DNA of 64,000 nucleotides from Vibrio syngnathi (GCF_002119525.1 NZ_CP017916.1:3224001-3288000); one strand, 5' to 3'; positions 1 through 10,167 are shown, counted from the stretch's first letter. Numbers and translations are program-made. The notes: generated by a model not told the origin, from the sequence alone.

Positions 1-389
1 CGCTGGTAGGCTTCTTGATCCGAAACCTTCATGTTGGCATGAATCGTCTCTTTTAACTGCTGTTCTACTGTGAATAGAGGGTTAAGAGAAGTCATTGGAT
101 CTTGGAAGATAAAACCAATCTTTGAGCCGCGAACAGAACGCATCTGTTCAGGAGATAAGCCTGAAACTTTTTCACCGTCCAGAAATACCTCGCCGCTAGC
201 AATGCGACCAGGAGGGCTCAGCAAATCGATCACAGCATTACCTACTGTTGATTTGCCTGCACCAGACTCGCCTACAACGCCAACAATCTCACCACGTTCA
301 ATGTTGAACGAAAGTGATTTCACTGCGGCGTGAACTCCATGACGAGATGGGTATTCGATACGAAGATTTTTTACTTCTAAAAGTGACAT
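1..389 (-). CDS. Oligopeptide/dipeptide ABC transporter ATP-binding protein (5' part; 3' end outside window)
   Basis: Cytoplasmic ATPase subunit of a peptide-type (Dpp/Opp family) ABC importer. About 129 N-terminal residues are visible, read leftwards from ATG at 389; the rest lies beyond the left edge. It begins MSLLEVKNLRIEY. The Walker A motif GESGAGKST is near residue 40 and the Q-loop GFIFQDPMTSLNP, typical of DppD/OppD/SapD proteins, is near residue 95. A GAGGT Shine-Dalgarno sits about 7 nt upstream. A promoter-like pair lies just upstream, so this could be a first gene. The signature motif and Walker B are not in the window. The exact substrate cannot be told. Confidence 0.85.
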   Translation of the reverse strand, partial: MSLLEVKNLRIEYPSRHGVHAAVKSLSFNIERGEIVGVVGESGAGKSTVGNAVIDLLSPPGRIASGEVFLDGEKVSGLSPEQMRSVRGSKIGFIFQDPMTSLNPLFTVEQQLKETIHANMKVSDQEAYQ

Positions 390-1182
390 TACCAGACCTC
401 TACTGCTTTGGCAGCTTTCTGCCCTGTCTGCAAAATTGAATCCATTCTTACCAGAATATTGTTCTGATATTTTATACGGTTGACAATTTGGCAAACAATT
501 CACAGAAAAGCAACAAAAATAGGATAAAAAGTCGACATTAAACGCTTAACAAGCAAAAGCACCACATAACTATTCACCCATAGAGCATATAGTAATAAAA
601 ATCAACATTCTATTGTCGATAATAAATACTCACAAATCCCTTACTACCACTTACTTGTAGAGTTAAACCTATGGTTAAAAGCAGATCTCACTACCAGTCA
701 CTAAAAACAAATAATTATTCCAAAAAACAATTAACACTATAGAAACAAACGCTAGCTTTGCTAATTTAAGCAAACAAAACAACCACACAAAGCCAACCCA
801 ACCACACATTCAACCATATGTATTATTTTGATAAATACAAACAAGAAAACGAAAGATTTAATAAATCAAAGGATTTTTTAAACAACAAGATTCGAAGAAA
901 TCTGTCAAATACAGGCCTTAGAGAACATATTTAACGTCAAATTTCACTTTTCATAAAAATCCTTAGACCAAACCTATTAATTTGTCGAATGATTGGTGGT
1001 GAATTTTATATAAAATTAGATATCGATCTGCACATTTGATAAAATAAACCAACATCATAATGGGAGATAAAGGGTAAGAGCCTGCCTTATAATAAAGAGG
1101 GATACTGACGTTAGTAGCATTAAGCAAGGTGTCGAATCGATTGAGGTCCCAGCATTCAAAATTGAAAATTACTGAAACGAAA
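390..1182. other. AT-rich intergenic region without a recognisable gene
   Basis: About 790 bp of strongly AT-rich DNA between the ABC ATPase start and the tRNA repeat array. Neither strand has an ORF with a convincing ribosome site or codon pattern. Apart from the promoter at 471-498 I see no RNA gene or repeat. Confidence 0.6.
471..498 (-). promoter_or_regulatory. Putative promoter of the ABC ATPase gene
   Basis: On the minus strand, -35 TTGTTT (493-498) and -10 TATAAA (471-476) are separated by 16 bp and lie about 80 bp before the ATG at 389. By-eye match only. Confidence 0.4.
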
Positions 1183-1664
1183 GATGTAAAAAAGCCCCGT
1201 CATTTCTGACGAGCTTTCTTAAAGTGATCGGTGAAGAGACATTCTTTGAACATCAGGCGAACCCCACTTGGGTTCCAATCTAGCGATCTACAGATGAAAA
1301 AAAAGCTCATCATTTCTGATGAGCTTTCTTAAAGTAATCGATTAAGAGACATTCCTTGAACATCAGGCGAACCCCATTTGGGTTCCAATCTAATGATCTA
1401 TAGATGAAAAAAAAGCTCATCATTTCTGATGACTTTCTTAGAGGTGGTCAGTGAAGAGACATCCTTTGAACATCAGGCGAACCCCATTTGGGTTCCAATC
1501 TAATGATCTATAGATGAAAAAAAAGCTCATCATTTCTGATGACTTTCTTAGAGGTGGTCAGTGAAGAGACATCCTTTGAACATCAGGCGAACCCCACTTG
1601 GGTTCCAATCTAGTGATCTATAGATGAAAAAAAAGCTCATCATTTCTGATGAGCTTTCTTAAGG
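1183..1664 (-). repeat. 4.4 tandem copies of a 110-bp tRNA-Pro 3'-end/terminator unit
   Basis: Units start at 1183, 1293, 1403, 1513 and 1623 (the last is partial and runs into tRNA-Pro), so the period is exactly 110 bp. Read on the minus strand, each unit has a degenerate tRNA-Pro 3' end (like CTCTTCACCGACCA), then a Rho-independent terminator (stem AAAGCTCATCA/TGATGAGCTTT plus a T run), then a second hairpin with arms GAACCC/GGGTTC. The tRNA-like 3' ends begin at 1225, 1335, 1445 and 1555, in register with the true tRNA end at 1665. This resembles the rtT repeats after E. coli tyrT, which also start with a tRNA 3' end. Unequal exchange or slippage is the likely origin. Confidence 0.85.
1626..1657 (-). 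terminator. Rho-independent terminator of the tRNA operon (first of five)
   Basis: Minus-strand hairpin AAAGCTCATCA / TGATGAGCTTT followed by eight T, eight nt past the CCA end of tRNA-Pro. The same hairpin recurs in every upstream 110-bp unit, giving serial terminators. Confidence 0.8.
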
Positions 1665-1741
<77 letters not shown>

Positions 1742-1796
1742 AGACGTTTCGTTTGATTTCTCAAACAGGGAACTTCAATGAAGTTACCAAAATTAA

Positions 1797-1873
1797 TGGG
1801 GTGGCTAACGAGATTCGAACTCGCGACCACCGGAATCACAATCCAGGGCTCTACCAACTGAGCTATAGCCACC
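1797..1873 (-). tRNA. tRNA-His(GUG), copy 2
   Basis: 77-nt tRNA including the genome-encoded G-1 and CCA. The anticodon loop in CTGGATTGTGATTCCGG gives GTG. Same sequence as the copy at 2072-2148. Confidence 0.97.
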
Positions 1874-1917
1874 ACTAATCTTTTAGATAACCGCTTAAAA
1901 AGCGATTATTGAAATAG

Positions 1918-1994
<77 letters not shown>

Positions 1995-2071
1995 ACTAGT
2001 TTTATATCGACTCTTGGGAATAATGAGTCAACAATGGAAGCCGAAGCTACCGATATTTTGTAAAGAAAGAA

Positions 2072-2148
2072 TGGGGTGGCTAACGAGATTCGAACTCGCG
2101 ACCACCGGAATCACAATCCAGGGCTCTACCAACTGAGCTATAGCCACC
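2072..2148 (-). tRNA. tRNA-His(GUG), copy 1
   Basis: 77-nt tRNA with encoded G-1 and CCA, anticodon GTG. Second gene of the minus-strand tRNA operon, 47 bp after tRNA-Arg. Confidence 0.97.
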
Positions 2149-2195
2149 ATAATTTCTTTTTTGCCAATTCTCACTTACCTAAGTAAGAGACCGGA

Positions 2196-2272
<77 letters not shown>

Positions 2273-2293
2273 ATGCCCTGTCGGCGGAGTGGA

Positions 2294-2322
2294 ATAATAC
2301 GTATATCACCTTATGCCGTCTA
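2294..2322 (-). promoter_or_regulatory. Promoter of the Arg-His-Pro-His-Pro tRNA operon
   Basis: Minus strand: -35 TAGACG (2317-2322), 17-bp spacer, -10 TATTAT (2294-2299). A GC-rich discriminator (CCACTCCGCCGACAG) follows, as is usual for stringently controlled stable-RNA promoters. Confidence 0.7.
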
Positions 2323-2560
2323 GTACTTTTTTAACTTTTTTTTCTGTTTGGTCTCTTTTTCGACAGTTAATATGTGATAAACCCCTTATTTGAGTACTAC
2401 AACCCACCGCAGCTTATAAGTTGTTGTTTATTGCAACAACTTATCGGGATATAATCACCCATTATTTACATTGGTTTAACAGTTGCTCTTTGCTGGTTGA
2501 GCCAAAACACCCTTCCAACACTATAAATTGGTAAGCATGTACTTACCTTGGGAATGTAAA

Positions 2561-2983
2561 GTGAGTTTAATGGATATGTCTCGTCGAATTTTAAGCGTTG
2601 TCATCGCAGTTTTAACCTTTTCAACTGGCGCAATGGCTTCAGGCCTGAGCGAAGCAGAGCAAGATGCCATTGCTGAACGCATCAAACCAGTTGGTCAAGT
2701 TTACCTAGTGGGCAGCGAACCAGTAGCCGCAGAACCAACAGGCCCTCGCGATGGCGCAGCAGTTTACGGTACCTTTTGTATCGCTTGTCACTCATCTGGC
2801 GTAAGTGGCGCACCTAAAACAGGAGATGCTGGTGATTGGGGACCTCGTATTGCTCAAGGTCGCGACATCCTAGCTGACCATGCAATCAACGGCTTTAATG
2901 CAATGCCAGCGAAAGGTTCATGTATGGACTGTTCAGACGACGAAATCAAAGATGCTATCGAGCACATGATTGCCGGTCTGTAA
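2561..2983 (+). CDS. Cytochrome c5 family protein (periplasmic monohaem c)
   Basis: Small periplasmic electron carrier. A signal peptide (RRILSVVIAVLTFSTGAMA) precedes one c-type haem site, CIACH, in the middle of the protein. The distal Met ligand is in NAMPAKGSC. Two further cysteines (SCMDCSDDE) match the extra disulfide of the cytochrome c5 group. Start is uncertain: GTG at 2561 has GGGA 7 nt upstream, ATG 2570 or 2576 would also fit, and ATG 2528 would place extra residues before the signal peptide. Ends before a strong shared terminator. Its redox partners are not encoded nearby. Confidence 0.88.
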   Translation: MSLMDMSRRILSVVIAVLTFSTGAMASGLSEAEQDAIAERIKPVGQVYLVGSEPVAAEPTGPRDGAAVYGTFCIACHSSGVSGAPKTGDAGDWGPRIAQGRDILADHAINGFNAMPAKGSCMDCSDDEIKDAIEHMIAGL

Positions 2984-3015
2984 TTTACCGATCTGTCATT
3001 AAAAATGCCAGATTC

Positions 3016-3045
3016 AAAAAAGGTGACCTCATGGTCACCTTTTTT
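3016..3045. terminator. Bidirectional terminator between cytochrome c5 and rep
   Basis: Hairpin AAAAAAGGTGACC-TCAT-GGTCACCTTTTTT with A and T runs on both sides, placed between convergent genes. Confidence 0.9.
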
Positions 3046-3070
3046 ATTGGTCTCGATTTAGAGCCAGACA

Positions 3071-5089
3071 TCACTTCTTGTTGAACATCGCACGAATGTT
3101 GGCAATGTGTGCCTGTCCTTTTTCCATTCTTTCTTCTGCGGATTGAGGCTTCTTCACGCTTTCCCACTCCACATCATCATGCGGCAGTTCATCAAGGAAG
3201 CGGCTTTGTGTTGGCTTTATCAATTCGCCATACTGACGACGTTCACGACATTTAGTGAAGGTCAGCTCTTTCTGCGCTCGAGTAATCCCTACATACATAA
3301 GACGACGTTCTTCTTCTACGTTGCCTTCATCGACACTGGTTTGGTGTGGCAAGATACCCTCTTCAGCTCCCATTAAGAACACATACGGAAACTCTAGGCC
3401 TTTCGATGCGTGCAATGTCATTAATTGAACTTGGTCAGCATCGTCGTTATCTTCACCACGTTCCATCATGTCACGCAGGGTTAAACGTTGAACCACTTCG
3501 CGAAGTGTCTTCTCTTCTTTGTCGTAGTTGTCACCCTCAAGGTCAGCAACAATCCAACTATAGAGATCAGACACGTTCTTCATTCGCATCTCTGCCGCTT
3601 TCGGGCTTGGAGAGGTTTCGTATAACCAGTCTTCATAGTTAATATCACGAACCAAAGAACGAACAGCCTCAACGGTATTACCGCGTTCAGCATTATCTGA
3701 AATTCGAACAATCCAATCACCGAAGCGACGCAGATTTTCTAAGCCACGACCAGTCAATGTTTGCTCTAATCCCATCTCAAAGCTTGCTTCAAACAGACTC
3801 TTACCACGCATGTTGGCGTAACTACCGAGCTTCTCTAAAGTCACCGGACCAATCTCGCGGCGTGGTGTATTCACAATACGTAGGAAAGCATTGTCATCAT
3901 CCGGGTTCACCAATACTCGCAGGTAAGCCATGATGTCTTTTATTTCTGCTCTGGCGAAGAAGGATGTTCCGCCAGATATCTTGTAAGGTACACGGTTTTG
4001 CATCAGCGCTTTTTCAATCAAGCGAGATTGGTGGTTACCGCGGTAAAGCACTGCGTAATCTTTGTATTCTGTGCGATTCAAAAATTTGTGGGCGATGATC
4101 TCACCGGTAATACGCTCTGCTTCGTGTTCTTCGTTCTTAGCGTTCAATACTTTGAGCTTCTCTCCGTCTGGGATCTCAGAGAACAGTGATTTCTCATAAA
4201 CGTGAGGGTTATTAGCGATCAAAATATTCGCTGCACGCAAGATACGGCTCGTTGAACGATAATTTTGCTCTAGCTTAATCAAGCGAAGGTTTGGATAATC
4301 CTCACCAAGCAACACCAAGTTTTGCGGTTTTGCGCCACGCCATGAGTAGATAGATTGGTCATCATCACCTACCACAGTGAGACGCCCTCTTTCACCGACG
4401 AGCAGTCGCACCAACTCATATTGACTGGTGTTGGTATCTTGGTATTCATCGACCAGTAAATAGCGGATACGAGACTGCCAGCGCTCACGAACTTCTTGAT
4501 TGGTTTTCAGAAGCAATACCGGCATCGCGATCAGGTCATCAAAATCGAGCGCGTTGTAGGCCTTCATCTGTTTCTGATACATCTCAAAACAGAATGCAAA
4601 CAGCTGATCTTGTTCGCCTTGAGCTCTTGCTTTCGCCTGATCTGGCGTCAGCATGTCATTCTTCCAATTCGAAATTGTACTCATCAATGAGCGCAACAAG
4701 TCCTTATCACCATCGATCTGCTTTTCTGTTAGCTCTTTTAATAAGGCTAACTGGTCTTGATCATCAAATAACGAGAAACCCGCTTTTAAACCTAGCGCTT
4801 TATATTCACGACGAATGATGGTTAAGCCCATGGTGTGAAAGGTCGAAACGATCAAACCTTTCGATTCACCTTTACCCAGAGTTTGCCCTACACGCTCTTT
4901 CATCTCGCGTGCTGCTTTATTGGTAAAGGTTACCGCTGCAATATTACGCGCCTTATAGCCACACTCTTGAACCAAGTAAGCAATCTTATTCGTGATAACA
5001 CGTGTTTTACCGGATCCAGCGCCTGCTAATACTAAGCAGGGGCCCGAAACATATTTCACGGCTTCATCTTGTCTTGGGTTCAGTTTCAT
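3071..5089 (-). CDS. rep: ATP-dependent DNA helicase Rep
   Basis: UvrD/Rep superfamily 1 3'-5' helicase that helps replication forks pass protein roadblocks. 672 residues, against 673 in E. coli Rep. It opens [17 protein letters not shown]. Walker A AGAGSGKT is at residues 22-29, motif [10 protein letters not shown] near 215, then [19 protein letters not shown] and, near the C-terminus, [13 protein letters not shown] and [13 protein letters not shown]. Complete, with no frameshift. Transcribed alone, divergent from vexR. Confidence 0.97.
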   Translation of the reverse strand: MKLNPRQDEAVKYVSGPCLVLAGAGSGKTRVITNKIAYLVQECGYKARNIAAVTFTNKAAREMKERVGQTLGKGESKGLIVSTFHTMGLTIIRREYKALGLKAGFSLFDDQDQLALLKELTEKQIDGDKDLLRSLMSTISNWKNDMLTPDQAKARAQGEQDQLFAFCFEMYQKQMKAYNALDFDDLIAMPVLLLKTNQEVRERWQSRIRYLLVDEYQDTNTSQYELVRLLVGERGRLTVVGDDDQSIYSWRGAKPQNLVLLGEDYPNLRLIKLEQNYRSTSRILRAANILIANNPHVYEKSLFSEIPDGEKLKVLNAKNEEHEAERITGEIIAHKFLNRTEYKDYAVLYRGNHQSRLIEKALMQNRVPYKISGGTSFFARAEIKDIMAYLRVLVNPDDDNAFLRIVNTPRREIGPVTLEKLGSYANMRGKSLFEASFEMGLEQTLTGRGLENLRRFGDWIVRISDNAERGNTVEAVRSLVRDINYEDWLYETSPSPKAAEMRMKNVSDLYSWIVADLEGDNYDKEEKTLREVVQRLTLRDMMERGEDNDDADQVQLMTLHASKGLEFPYVFLMGAEEGILPHQTSVDEGNVEEERRLMYVGITRAQKELTFTKCRERRQYGELIKPTQSRFLDELPHDDVEWESVKKPQSAEERMEKGQAHIANIRAMFNKK

Positions 5090-5207
5090 TTAGGTCTCAA
5101 TTTGGTCTAGAGGGGCGAATTCAATTGCGCGCCTATAATAATGCTGCAACACCACGAATGCTACGCTCTCTTATGCAAGAATTTTATATCGTATATGAAA
5201 AACTATG

Positions 5208-5238
5208 TTGCACATATGTATAGGTCTTAGGCTATAAT
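5208..5238 (+). promoter_or_regulatory. Putative vexRAB promoter
   Basis: Perfect -10 TATAAT at 5233-5238, with a TTGCAC -35 candidate at 5208-5213. The spacer would be 19 bp, which is long. The -10 runs into the palindromic operator at 5235-5258. Confidence 0.6.
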
Positions 5239-5258
5239 GAATGAACGTTCATTCATTA
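5235..5258. promoter_or_regulatory. 24-bp perfect palindrome: TetR-type operator
   Basis: Perfect dyad with half-site TAATGAATGAAC centred at 5246/5247, overlapping the -10 box and likely transcription start. Its size and place resemble the AcrR operator of E. coli. Autorepression by the adjacent TetR protein, and co-control of vexAB, is the obvious inference. Confidence 0.8.
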
Positions 5259-5291
5259 GTGAGTATATTATCACTGTTTGGTTCTTATTCT

Positions 5292-5858
5292 ATGATAGAT
5301 AAAAGACAACAAATTATAGATGCTGCCGAAAAACTGATTGCTGAATCAGGCTTTCACGGGCTTTCTATGCATAAACTAGCCAAAGAAGCAGGAGTTGCGG
5401 CAGGAACTATTTATCGCTACTTCTCAGACAAAGAAGAACTATTACAACAAGTTCGCTTAGCTGTCTCTCAACGAAATGCTGGTTTAATTCAGCAAGGTGT
5501 TGAAGATTCGATGAGTCTAAAAGAACGATTTAGAAAAATGTGGCTCAACATTTTCGAGCTCTCGGGATCAAACATCTGCAATTTAAAGAATAGAGCTCAA
5601 TACGACTCTTTACCTTGTATTCGCAGCCATGAGACCAAAGAGATTGAACGAAAAATGTTCCACAAAATAGATCAACTCTTTACTGAAGGTAGAGAGCAAG
5701 GGGTGTTTAAGCCTCTAGAAAACCCTGTTTTAGCAGCACTTAGCTTAGAAGTCAGTGTCACGCTGGCCCGTAAGCAATCTCTTGGATATTACCAACTTGA
5801 TAAAAAAGCCATTGAAGCGGCGATCGAAGCAAGTTGGGATGCGATTATTACACACTAA
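5292..5858 (+). CDS. vexR: TetR-family repressor of the downstream RND efflux genes (VexR-like)
   Basis: 188 residues from ATG 5292 (MIDKRQQIIDAAEKL). The in-frame ATG at 5241 lies inside the operator and is rejected. The N-terminal helix-turn-helix (about residues 24-46: LSMHKLAKEAGVAAGTIYRY) is classic TetR; the C-terminal ligand domain is variable. It lies 18 bp ahead of the RND fusion-protein gene on the same strand, with a palindromic operator in front. Gene order with vexAB, ubiK and ilvC matches V. cholerae vexRAB, the basis of the symbol; the inducing ligand is not visible here. Confidence 0.85.
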   Translation: MIDKRQQIIDAAEKLIAESGFHGLSMHKLAKEAGVAAGTIYRYFSDKEELLQQVRLAVSQRNAGLIQQGVEDSMSLKERFRKMWLNIFELSGSNICNLKNRAQYDSLPCIRSHETKEIERKMFHKIDQLFTEGREQGVFKPLENPVLAALSLEVSVTLARKQSLGYYQLDKKAIEAAIEASWDAIITH

Positions 5859-5876
5859 TTTGGAGTTCTAACTAGA

Positions 5877-6983
5877 ATGAAAAAGTGGACTTTCTTCATG
5901 TTACTCATCGCTGTACTACTTTTCGGCAGCGTTATTGGGTTTAACATGTTTAAACAACAAAAAATTGCTGAGTTTATGGCTAACCGACCTGAACCAGAGT
6001 TCCCAGTAACGGTAACAGAAGTTCAACCTATCGACTGGGTTCCAGTAATTGAAGCTATCGGCTTCATCGAACCTAACCAAGGTGTCACGCTAGCGAATGA
6101 AACCAGCGGTGTTATTGACCAAATCTCTTTTGGTTCTGGTACTGATGTTAAAAATGACCAACTTCTTGTTCGTCTTGATTCTGGCGTAGAAAAGGCAAAT
6201 CTAAAGAGTTCTGAAGCTCGCCTGCCTGCGGCAAAAGCAAAATACAAACGCTACCAAGGCCTGTATAAGAAAGGTTCTATTTCAAAAGAAGCATACGATG
6301 AAGCAGAAGCAAACTACTACTCTCTATCTGCTGATATTGAAAGCCTAAAAGCATCTATCGAACGCCGTGAAATTCGTGCTCCTTTCGATGGGAAAGTTGG
6401 TATCCGTAACGTTTACCTAGGTCAATACCTGCAATCAGGTACGGATATCGTTCGTTTAGAAGATACCAGTGTCATGCGCCTGCGCTTCACGGTTTCTCAA
6501 ACTGATATCTCTCGTATCCATGTGGGTCAAGCTATCGACATCTTTGTTGATGCCTACCCAGAGAAGCCATTTGAAGGTTCTATCAGTGCCATCGAACCAG
6601 CAGTAAGCATCCAAAGTGGTCTTATCCAAGTTCAAGCAGATATTCCAAACAATGATGGCAAGCTTCGTAGCGGTATGTTCGCTCGTGCTAACATCATTCT
6701 GCCTAAGCTAGAGAACCAAGTTACTCTTCCTCAAACAGCGATTACTTTCACTCTATATGGTGACAATGTTTACATCTTATCTGAAGAAGACGGAGTTCAG
6801 CGTGTTGCTCAACATGTTGTAAAAGTAGGTGAGCGTACGGCTGATATTGCACACATCCTTGAGGGTGTTAAAGCTGGCGATACGGTTGTAACTTCTGGCC
6901 AAGTACGTCTAAGTAACGGCGCCAAAGTTAAAGTTGTTGAAAGTGATGCAATCACTCCACCATCTGAAACACCTAAGCTGTAA
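5877..6983 (+). CDS. vexA: RND efflux periplasmic adaptor (membrane fusion protein, VexA-like)
   Basis: Links the inner-membrane RND pump to a TolC-type outer-membrane channel. 368 residues. An N-terminal hydrophobic anchor (about residues 5-22) is followed by a biotinyl-lipoyl-like segment (EPNQGVTLANETSGVI), an alpha-hairpin (ARLPAAKAKYKRYQGLYKKG, about 105-160) and the second lipoyl half (IRAPFDGKVGIRNVYLGQYL). A beta-barrel and membrane-proximal domain follow. No lipobox cysteine is seen, so it is probably anchored by the N-terminal helix. The stop is 11 bp from vexB; no outer-membrane channel gene is nearby. Confidence 0.92.
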   Translation: MKKWTFFMLLIAVLLFGSVIGFNMFKQQKIAEFMANRPEPEFPVTVTEVQPIDWVPVIEAIGFIEPNQGVTLANETSGVIDQISFGSGTDVKNDQLLVRLDSGVEKANLKSSEARLPAAKAKYKRYQGLYKKGSISKEAYDEAEANYYSLSADIESLKASIERREIRAPFDGKVGIRNVYLGQYLQSGTDIVRLEDTSVMRLRFTVSQTDISRIHVGQAIDIFVDAYPEKPFEGSISAIEPAVSIQSGLIQVQADIPNNDGKLRSGMFARANIILPKLENQVTLPQTAITFTLYGDNVYILSEEDGVQRVAQHVVKVGERTADIAHILEGVKAGDTVVTSGQVRLSNGAKVKVVESDAITPPSETPKL

Positions 6984-6994
6984 CTGGAGGCACA

Positions 6995-9900
6995 ATGCGC
7001 TTTACTGATGTTTTTATTAAACGTCCAGTTCTAGCGGTATCCATCAGCTTTTTGATTGCTCTGCTTGGCTTACAAGCAATCTTCAAAATGCAGGTGCGTG
7101 AATACCCTGAAATGACGAATACCGTAGTGACAGTCTCAACTGGTTACTATGGTGCAAGTGCCGATCTTATCCAAGGCTTTATCACCCAGCCCCTCGAACA
7201 GGCTGTGGCTCAAGCGGATAATATCGATTATATGACATCTTCTTCTGTGCTAGGTAAATCTACGATTACCGTGAACATGAAGTTGAACACCGACCCGAAT
7301 GCGGCATTGTCTGACATACTGGCCAAGACAAACTCGGTACGTTCTCAGCTACCTAAAGAGGCTGAAGATCCAACCGTAACCATGTCTACCGGTTCAACAA
7401 CCGCTGTACTCTACATTGGTTTTACCAGTGACGAATTGGTGTCGAGCCAAATTACCGACTACCTAGAGCGTGTAATCAACCCGCAGCTATTTACGGTTAA
7501 TGGTGTATCTAAAGTTGACCTGTATGGTGGTATGAAATACGCACTGCGCGTATGGCTAGACCCATCAAAAATGGCGGCGATTGGTCTGACTGCATCCGAT
7601 GTAATGACGGTACTGAACGCTAACAACTACCAATCAGCTACGGGTCAAGCGACCGGTGAGTTCGTGCTTTACAACGGCAGTGCCGATACTCAGGTATCAA
7701 ACACTGAAGAACTAGAGAATCTCGTCGTGAAAAGCGGAGAAGGTGAGATCATTCGCCTATCCGATATCGCGAAGGTTTCTCTTGAGAAAAGTCACGATGT
7801 TTACCGAGCAAGTGCTAACGGCCAAGAGGCGGTTGTAGCCGCGATCAATGCGGCGCCAAGTGCGAACCCAATCAACATCGCTGCTGATGTACTGGAACTT
7901 CTTCCTCAACTAGAGAAGAATCTACCAAGCAACATCTCAATGAACGTAATGTACGATTCAACTATTGCGATTAACGAGTCAATTCAAGAAGTTATTAAGA
8001 CTATCCTTGAAGCGGCATTAATCGTATTGATAGTGATTACTCTGTTCTTAGGTTCATTCCGAGCGGTACTGATCCCTATCATTACTATCCCACTGTCTTT
8101 GATTGGTGTGGCAATGGTAATGCAGGCAATGGGCTTCTCTTGGAATCTAATGACACTACTGGCAATGGTACTTGCCATCGGTCTAGTGGTAGATGATGCG
8201 ATCGTAGTACTTGAAAACGTCGACAGGCATATCAAGCTCGGTGAGTCCCCTTTCCGTGCGGCGATTATCGGTACCCGTGAAATTGCGGTGCCTGTTATCG
8301 CAATGACGTTAACGCTAGGTGCGGTATATGCTCCAATTGCGATGATGGGTGGTATTACAGGCTCGCTATTTAAAGAGTTTGCATTAACCCTAGCTGGTTC
8401 GGTTTTCGTATCAGGCATTGTGGCACTAACGCTCTCGCCAATGATGTGTTCAAAAATGCTGAAAGCTCACGCTGAGCCAAGCAAGTTTGAACAGAAAGTT
8501 CATAGCGTGCTGGATGGCATGACTAACCGTTACGAGCGTATGCTTGGTGCGGTAATGCAACATCGTCCAGTATTTATTGGTTTTGCTATCATCGTATTTG
8601 CAAGTTTACCGTTATTGTTCAAATTCATCCCTAGTGAGCTAGCACCTTCAGAAGATAAAGGTGTAATCATGTTGATGGGTACAGCGCCGTCGAATGCGAA
8701 CTTAGACTTCATGCAAAATACCATGAACGACGTAAACCAGATTCTGTCTGATCAGCCAGAAGTTGCTTACGCGCAGGTATTTACAGGTGTGCCAAATGCC
8801 AACCAAGCATTTGGTATCGCATCTATGGTTCCTTGGAGCGAACGTGAAGCAAGCCAATCAGACGTAGCAAACCGCGTTGGTAATTTGGTGAAAGATGTTC
8901 CAGGAATGGCAGTAACTGCATTCCAAATGCCAGAACTACCCGGTGCTGGTTCAGGCCTTCCAATTCAGTTTGTTATAACAACGCCAAACAGTTTTGAAAG
9001 CTTGTTCCAAATTACCACAGACATTCTGGCTGATGTCTCTTCAAACCCGTTGTTCGTATATTCAGATCTCGACCTGAACTACGACTCAGCAACCATGAAG
9101 ATCAACATCGACAAGGATAAAGCGGGCGCATACGGTGTGACCATGCAAGATATCGGTATCACGCTCGGTACCATGATGTCTGATGGCTACGTAAACCGTA
9201 TCGACTTGAATGGCCGTTCTTACGAGGTTATCCCTCAGGTTGAACGTAAATTCCGTTTGAACCCAGAGTCAATGAACAACTACTACGTACGTGCTGCAGA
9301 CGGTAATGCTGTACCACTAGGCAGTTTGATTACGATTGATGTTGTGGCAGAGCCTCGCTCTCTTCCTCACTTCAACCAATTGAACTCGGCTACGATTGGT
9401 GCGGTACCGGCTCCAGGCGCTGCAATGGGTGATGCAATTGCGTGGTTTGAAGACACGGCAGCGAATAAGCTTCCAAGTGGCTACAACCATGACTACATGG
9501 GTGAAGCACGCCAATACGTAACAGAAGGTAGCGCACTTTACGCGACCTTTGGTTTAGCACTGGCAATCATCTTCTTGGTTTTGGCGATTCAGTTTGAATC
9601 ACTGAAAGACCCACTGGTTATCATGGTATCTGTACCGCTGGCGATCTGTGGTGCCCTAATAGCTCTGGCTTGGGGCGCAGCAACGATGAACATCTACTCG
9701 CAAGTTGGTTTGATCACCTTAGTCGGCCTGATTACCAAGCACGGTATCTTGATTTGTGAGGTAGCGAAAGAAGAGCAGCTGCACAATCAAAAAACTCGTA
9801 TTGAAGCGGTAATGGAAGCAGCGAAGGTTCGTCTTCGTCCAATCCTGATGACAACCGCTGCGATGATCGCGGGTCTAATCCCACTGATGTACGCAAGTGG

Positions 9901-10117
9901 TGCGGGTGCGGCTCAGCGTTTCAGTATTGGTATCGTAATCGTTGCTGGTTTAGCAATTGGCACTCTCTTCACGCTATTTGTACTACCTGTGATTTACAGC
10001 TACTTGGCTGAAAAACACAAACCTCTACCTGTATTTGTTGAAGACAAAGACCTAGAAAAACTAGCTCGCGTCGATGAAGCAAAAGCAGCACACAGAGAAT
10101 TAGCTGATAATAAGTAA
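6995..10117 (+). CDS. vexB: RND multidrug efflux pump, inner-membrane transporter (VexB-like)
   Basis: Proton-driven drug/bile-type efflux pump of the hydrophobe-amphiphile family. 1040 residues, usual for AcrB relatives. It starts MRFTDVFIKRPVLAVSISFL, and 12 membrane segments with two large periplasmic loops can be traced. TM4 carries the paired acidic residues expected for proton relay (AIGLVVDDAIVVLENVDRH). A strong ribosome site (GGAGG) is 7 nt before ATG 6995. By gene order it matches V. cholerae VexB. Last gene of vexRAB, ended by the hairpin at 10139. Confidence 0.93.
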   Translation: MRFTDVFIKRPVLAVSISFLIALLGLQAIFKMQVREYPEMTNTVVTVSTGYYGASADLIQGFITQPLEQAVAQADNIDYMTSSSVLGKSTITVNMKLNTDPNAALSDILAKTNSVRSQLPKEAEDPTVTMSTGSTTAVLYIGFTSDELVSSQITDYLERVINPQLFTVNGVSKVDLYGGMKYALRVWLDPSKMAAIGLTASDVMTVLNANNYQSATGQATGEFVLYNGSADTQVSNTEELENLVVKSGEGEIIRLSDIAKVSLEKSHDVYRASANGQEAVVAAINAAPSANPINIAADVLELLPQLEKNLPSNISMNVMYDSTIAINESIQEVIKTILEAALIVLIVITLFLGSFRAVLIPIITIPLSLIGVAMVMQAMGFSWNLMTLLAMVLAIGLVVDDAIVVLENVDRHIKLGESPFRAAIIGTREIAVPVIAMTLTLGAVYAPIAMMGGITGSLFKEFALTLAGSVFVSGIVALTLSPMMCSKMLKAHAEPSKFEQKVHSVLDGMTNRYERMLGAVMQHRPVFIGFAIIVFASLPLLFKFIPSELAPSEDKGVIMLMGTAPSNANLDFMQNTMNDVNQILSDQPEVAYAQVFTGVPNANQAFGIASMVPWSEREASQSDVANRVGNLVKDVPGMAVTAFQMPELPGAGSGLPIQFVITTPNSFESLFQITTDILADVSSNPLFVYSDLDLNYDSATMKINIDKDKAGAYGVTMQDIGITLGTMMSDGYVNRIDLNGRSYEVIPQVERKFRLNPESMNNYYVRAADGNAVPLGSLITIDVVAEPRSLPHFNQLNSATIGAVPAPGAAMGDAIAWFEDTAANKLPSGYNHDYMGEARQYVTEGSALYATFGLALAIIFLVLAIQFESLKDPLVIMVSVPLAICGALIALAWGAATMNIYSQVGLITLVGLITKHGILICEVAKEEQLHNQKTRIEAVMEAAKVRLRPILMTTAAMIAGLIPLMYASGAGAAQRFSIGIVIVAGLAIGTLFTLFVLPVIYSYLAEKHKPLPVFVEDKDLEKLARVDEAKAAHRELADNK

Positions 10118-10138
10118 TCACTAAGTCGTAATAACAAT

Positions 10139-10167
10139 AAAAAGGCTACTTCGGTGGCCTTTTTTTA
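10139..10167 (+). terminator. Terminator of vexRAB
   Basis: AAAGGCTAC-TTCG-GTGGCCTTT stem with a stable UUCG-type loop and a seven-T tail. Confidence 0.85.

Noticed and set aside
1183..1664. CRISPR array
   Set aside because: The regular repeats have a 110-bp period with no short direct repeat/unique spacer structure, and they carry tRNA ends and terminators; no cas gene is near.
5241..5291. Start of vexR at ATG 5241
   Set aside because: This ATG lies inside the operator palindrome and overlaps the likely transcription start; ATG 5292 gives a normal TetR N-terminus.
7984..8418. 144-codon minus-strand ORF inside vexB
   Set aside because: Shadow frame of the membrane-coding part of vexB; low complexity, no start signal.
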